Part shown: piece after piece, positions 62,190-64,000 of the stretch
How positions within the stretch are numbered: position 1 is the first letter of the stretch
Layout: the number at the start of each line of letters is the position of its first letter
DNA from: Bacteroidota bacterium
Lineage (GTDB): Bacteria > Bacteroidota > Bacteroidia > J057 > JADKCL01
DNA length: 64,000 nucleotides
Direction of reading: 5' to 3'
NCBI GenBank assembly: GCA_016718825.1
Contig: JADKCL010000010.1
Location: 62,001-126,000 of the forward strand
Program-made: the position numbers and the translations under genes
Notes under the pieces: model-generated
What the model saw: only the letters and a program-made list of their open reading frames with translations
What the model was told of the DNA's origin: nothing
The model's database searches: none

Positions 62190-62882
62190 ATGAAAAAAAT
62201 CAATTCCATTTTTTGGGCCTTGTTGGTGATTGCAAGCACTGCATTTGCCCAGTCGCCATTCCAAGGTACCATCAAATATGACTTCAACATGGATGGAGAA
62301 GGCATCGAAGCTTACAAAGCGATGTTGCCGACCGGCATGGAAATCACGGTGCTCAAAACCGATGTTATCACCGAAATCAAAGGTGGCATGGCAGCGATGG
62401 CGATGGGTCGCACCATCACAAAAACCAAAACCGGCATCAGCTACATGATCAAGGACAGCGAAGAAACCATCTACGTGATGGATCCTGCCAAAATGAAAAA
62501 AGAAGGTGACGACGATGCGGCTGCCGCTGACCCGACCGTGACCAAGGAAGACGAAGTGTTGACCATCGCGGGCTACGAATGCCAGAAGTACACCGTCGTG
62601 AGCCAAACACCGCAAGGCGAAAACACATCCTACTTGTGGACGACCGACAAATTCGCAATTCCGAAATCGGAAAAAAGCGCTGGCGGCGGAATGTCAGGCA
62701 TGCTGGATGCCAAGGGTGTACCGGGAACGCCATTGAAAATCATGACTTCGCAAATGGGAATGACCGTGACGATCACCGCCAACGAAGTCAGCACAAAAGC
62801 TCCAAGTAAGTCCATGTTCAAATTCCCAAAGGGTTATGCCAAAGAAGACTTTGACATGTCCAAAATGGGAATGGGCATGTAA
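62190..62882 (+). CDS. DUF4412 domain protein, exported
   Basis: A 230-residue protein with a signal peptide (MKKINSIFWALLVIASTAFAQ). The mature sequence, opening SPFQGTIKYDFNMDGEG and with MIKDSEETIYVMDPAKM, IAGYECQKYTVVSQTPQG and TSYLWTTDKFAIPKSEK, fits the DUF4412 family of exported proteins, which are beta-rich and of unknown role. The C-terminus is Met/Gly-rich (KMGMGM). The start ATG at 62190 is chosen for its signal peptide and the -7 box. A hairpin follows at 62920. Confidence 0.85.
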   Translation: MKKINSIFWALLVIASTAFAQSPFQGTIKYDFNMDGEGIEAYKAMLPTGMEITVLKTDVITEIKGGMAAMAMGRTITKTKTGISYMIKDSEETIYVMDPAKMKKEGDDDAAAADPTVTKEDEVLTIAGYECQKYTVVSQTPQGENTSYLWTTDKFAIPKSEKSAGGGMSGMLDAKGVPGTPLKIMTSQMGMTVTITANEVSTKAPSKSMFKFPKGYAKEDFDMSKMGMGM

Positions 62883-62919
62883 TGGCAGGCTTTTTGCTTC
62901 CATTTGAAAAAATCATCAA

Positions 62920-62945
62920 CCAAAGGCGGGATTTCCCGCCTTTGG
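62920..62945 (+). terminator. Hairpin after the first DUF4412 gene
   Basis: A perfect 11-bp stem CCAAAGGCGGG/CCCGCCTTTGG with a 4-nt loop. The T-run is short (three T within the stem), so it may be a partial terminator ahead of the next gene, whose ATG is 15 nt away. Confidence 0.65.
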
Positions 62946-62959
62946 CATATCCAAGAAGA

Positions 62960-63673
62960 ATGCAACGACATATCAAGGCTATTTTTGCTGTGGCATTTCT
63001 CCTGAGCACGTTGAGTGCACACGCGCAGGAGGTACTTCTGAATGACTCAGCCACCATTCCCCCGTTTGAAGGGGTGATCGGATTCAGGATCCGCTACGAG
63101 GGAAAACTGAATCCGGCGACAAAACCCTATCTCGCCGATTCCATGACCATGTTTGTGGGGCAAAATGGCCTCCTCTATCGGTACCACGGCGGCAAAAGCG
63201 GGGAATTGCAGTCGCAGGTCCTTTGGGATGGTGAGACGCAGACCTTTTGGCTACTCGACGAAGGGCGCAAAACAGCTGACATGATCTCCGATATTTTTTG
63301 GACCGGCTATGTTGCCAAACCCAAAGTGCTGACTGAAAAGCTAACGGTTGCGGCTCATCCCTGTGTTGCGTGGAGCTTGACACTGGACAAACGAGTCGAG
63401 AAAATCTGGGTAAACGACTCCATCTACTTTGGTGGGCAATTGATCGATAGCTTGAAACTGCAGCAGCCTGCCTTTCTCGCCGCCGGCATCAGAAAGATTC
63501 CTTTACAAACCCGCCGTACGCATGCGGGTGACGTCGTGACGATTCAACAAGCCATGACCATCACGCCTGGCGCACAAGACAAATGGCTGTTCAAAGTTCC
63601 CGAAGGCTATATCATGGGCGAATTTGATCCCTCGAGGTTGATCCACCCTATTTTGAAGCCTGCTGAAAAATAA
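62960..63673 (+). CDS. Exported protein related to DUF4412
   Basis: A 237-residue protein with a signal peptide ending at AHAQ. Its plan parallels the preceding gene: an opening FEGVIGFRIRYEGKLN strand, a middle segment describing a removable compound-like pattern (LVGQNGLLYRYHGGKSGE-like), VAAHPCVAWSLTLDKRVEKIWVND and a final FKVPEGYIMGEFDPSRL, which matches the FKFPKGY end of the DUF4412 protein. Probably a diverged paralogue of unknown role. The ATG at 62960 begins the signal sequence. Confidence 0.75.
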   Translation: MQRHIKAIFAVAFLLSTLSAHAQEVLLNDSATIPPFEGVIGFRIRYEGKLNPATKPYLADSMTMFVGQNGLLYRYHGGKSGELQSQVLWDGETQTFWLLDEGRKTADMISDIFWTGYVAKPKVLTEKLTVAAHPCVAWSLTLDKRVEKIWVNDSIYFGGQLIDSLKLQQPAFLAAGIRKIPLQTRRTHAGDVVTIQQAMTITPGAQDKWLFKVPEGYIMGEFDPSRLIHPILKPAEK

Positions 63674-63817
63674 GGCGAAATTTTGAGCTTTATGGTTCCC
63701 TAAACTGATGCGCGGGGCTTGGATTGGCATGCAAATTTTTGGTGCAAGTCATAAGCAATCAGCGTCTTTCCCGGATGGGAGGGCAAAAGATACCTGTCGG
63801 AATGTGATATAACAGGA

Positions 63818-63839
63818 AAAGCGGGCCAAGGCCCGCTTT
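63818..63839. terminator. Bidirectional terminator at the right edge
   Basis: AAAGCGGGCC and GGCCCGCTTT form a 10-bp perfect stem around a 2-nt centre, between convergent genes ending at 63673 (+) and 63874 (-). Confidence 0.8.
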
Positions 63840-63873
63840 CTATATTTCTGCATCCACAAGGATTTAACGAAGC

Positions 63874-64000
63874 TTAGAGCTTGTTTTTGGTCAAGAAATC
63901 CTTGACCTGATCCTGAGGAATCATTTCTTCTTTGAACATGTAAGCGCCCGTCTTCTCATTGCGAATCGGGTAAATGACCTTTGTCAAGTTGACACGGGTC
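63874..64000 (-). CDS. DUF4295 protein, C-terminal part (cut by window edge)
   Basis: The minus-strand frame from the right edge to TAA at 63874 encodes TRVNLTKVIYPIRNEKTGAY then MFKEEMIPQDQVKDFLTKNKL. This matches the C-terminal part of the tiny Bacteroidota DUF4295 proteins (about 50 residues; KTGAYxFxEE...V.DFL), usually found next to ribosomal protein genes L28 and L33 (rpmB, rpmG). The N-terminus and those neighbours should lie just beyond the right edge. Confidence 0.8.
   Translation of the reverse strand, partial: TRVNLTKVIYPIRNEKTGAYMFKEEMIPQDQVKDFLTKNKL

Noticed and set aside
1..64000. CRISPR arrays, insertion sequences, prophage or integrase genes
   Set aside because: No regularly spaced direct repeats with unique spacers, no transposase or integrase motifs and no phage structural genes were seen. 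Neither tRNA gene shows a duplicated 3' end nearby that would mark an attachment site.

Overview
The window comes from a member of the Bacteroidota, most likely a Saprospiria- or Chitinophagia-like lineage; the exact taxon cannot be fixed from sequence alone. The signs are C-terminal type IX secretion sorting domains on secreted peptidases, the Bacteroidota-type promoter -7 box (TAnnTTTG, often followed by C) ahead of many genes, an ECF sigma/FecR pair, the Bacteroidota-typical families DUF3276, DUF3467, DUF4295 and DUF4412, and few Shine-Dalgarno sites. It is ordinary chromosome: no rRNA, CRISPR, transposase or phage genes, two tRNA-Ser genes, and coding on both strands in short operons.

Layout. 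1-7.4 kb: end of a secreted zinc peptidase, a DUF3467 protein, a barrel protein, uvrA, a lytic transglycosylase, a LOG-family protein and a lipoprotein. 7.7-14 kb: an unknown protein, a glycerophosphodiesterase, rlmD, an MFS transporter and an M1 aminopeptidase. 14-16.2 kb: a sulfur operon (SQR-like flavoprotein, TusE/DsrC-like protein, DsrE-like protein). 16.7-21.7 kb: a possible 44-residue gene, a DUF2807 lipoprotein, then an ECF sigma / FecR / STN-domain locus whose third gene is a repeat-and-barrel protein instead of a TonB receptor. 22-26.7 kb: a type I secretion-like operon (ABC, HlyD, TolC) whose ABC protein has lost the nucleotide-binding motifs. 26.7-31.7 kb: housekeeping genes (Nfu, DUF3276, ychF, rhodanese, mltG, BrkB family).

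32-46 kb: a DUF1016 (PD-(D/E)XK) nuclease with two in-frame palindromic insertions, coupled to a small membrane protein; tRNA-Ser(UGA); an M28 peptidase with a sorting domain; a tryptophan-dioxygenase-family protein; tRNA-Ser(CGA); a GT-C glycosyltransferase; DUF4291; a FadL-type porin; several poorly known genes; an esterase; and a CAP-domain protein. 46.5-48.4 kb: an AAA ATPase plus HNH nuclease pair that looks like a Septu (PtuA/PtuB) anti-phage system. 48.6-64 kb: an unknown secreted protein, an acyl-CoA dehydrogenase, hutI, an MCE protein, a cell-wall amidase, an LptD-like gene broken by a frameshift, folK, an M23 peptidase, a PolX with a degenerate polymerase site, lipoproteins, two DUF4412-type proteins and the edge of a DUF4295 gene.

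Envelope functions dominate: cell-wall hydrolases, LPS and lipid transport, outer-membrane barrels and secreted proteins. The loci most worth following are the Septu-like pair, the dead-ABC secretion operon, the sigma/FecR/STN-repeat locus, the SQR-TusE-DsrE operon and the palindrome-bearing nuclease. All assignments come from reading motifs by eye; no database search was run.
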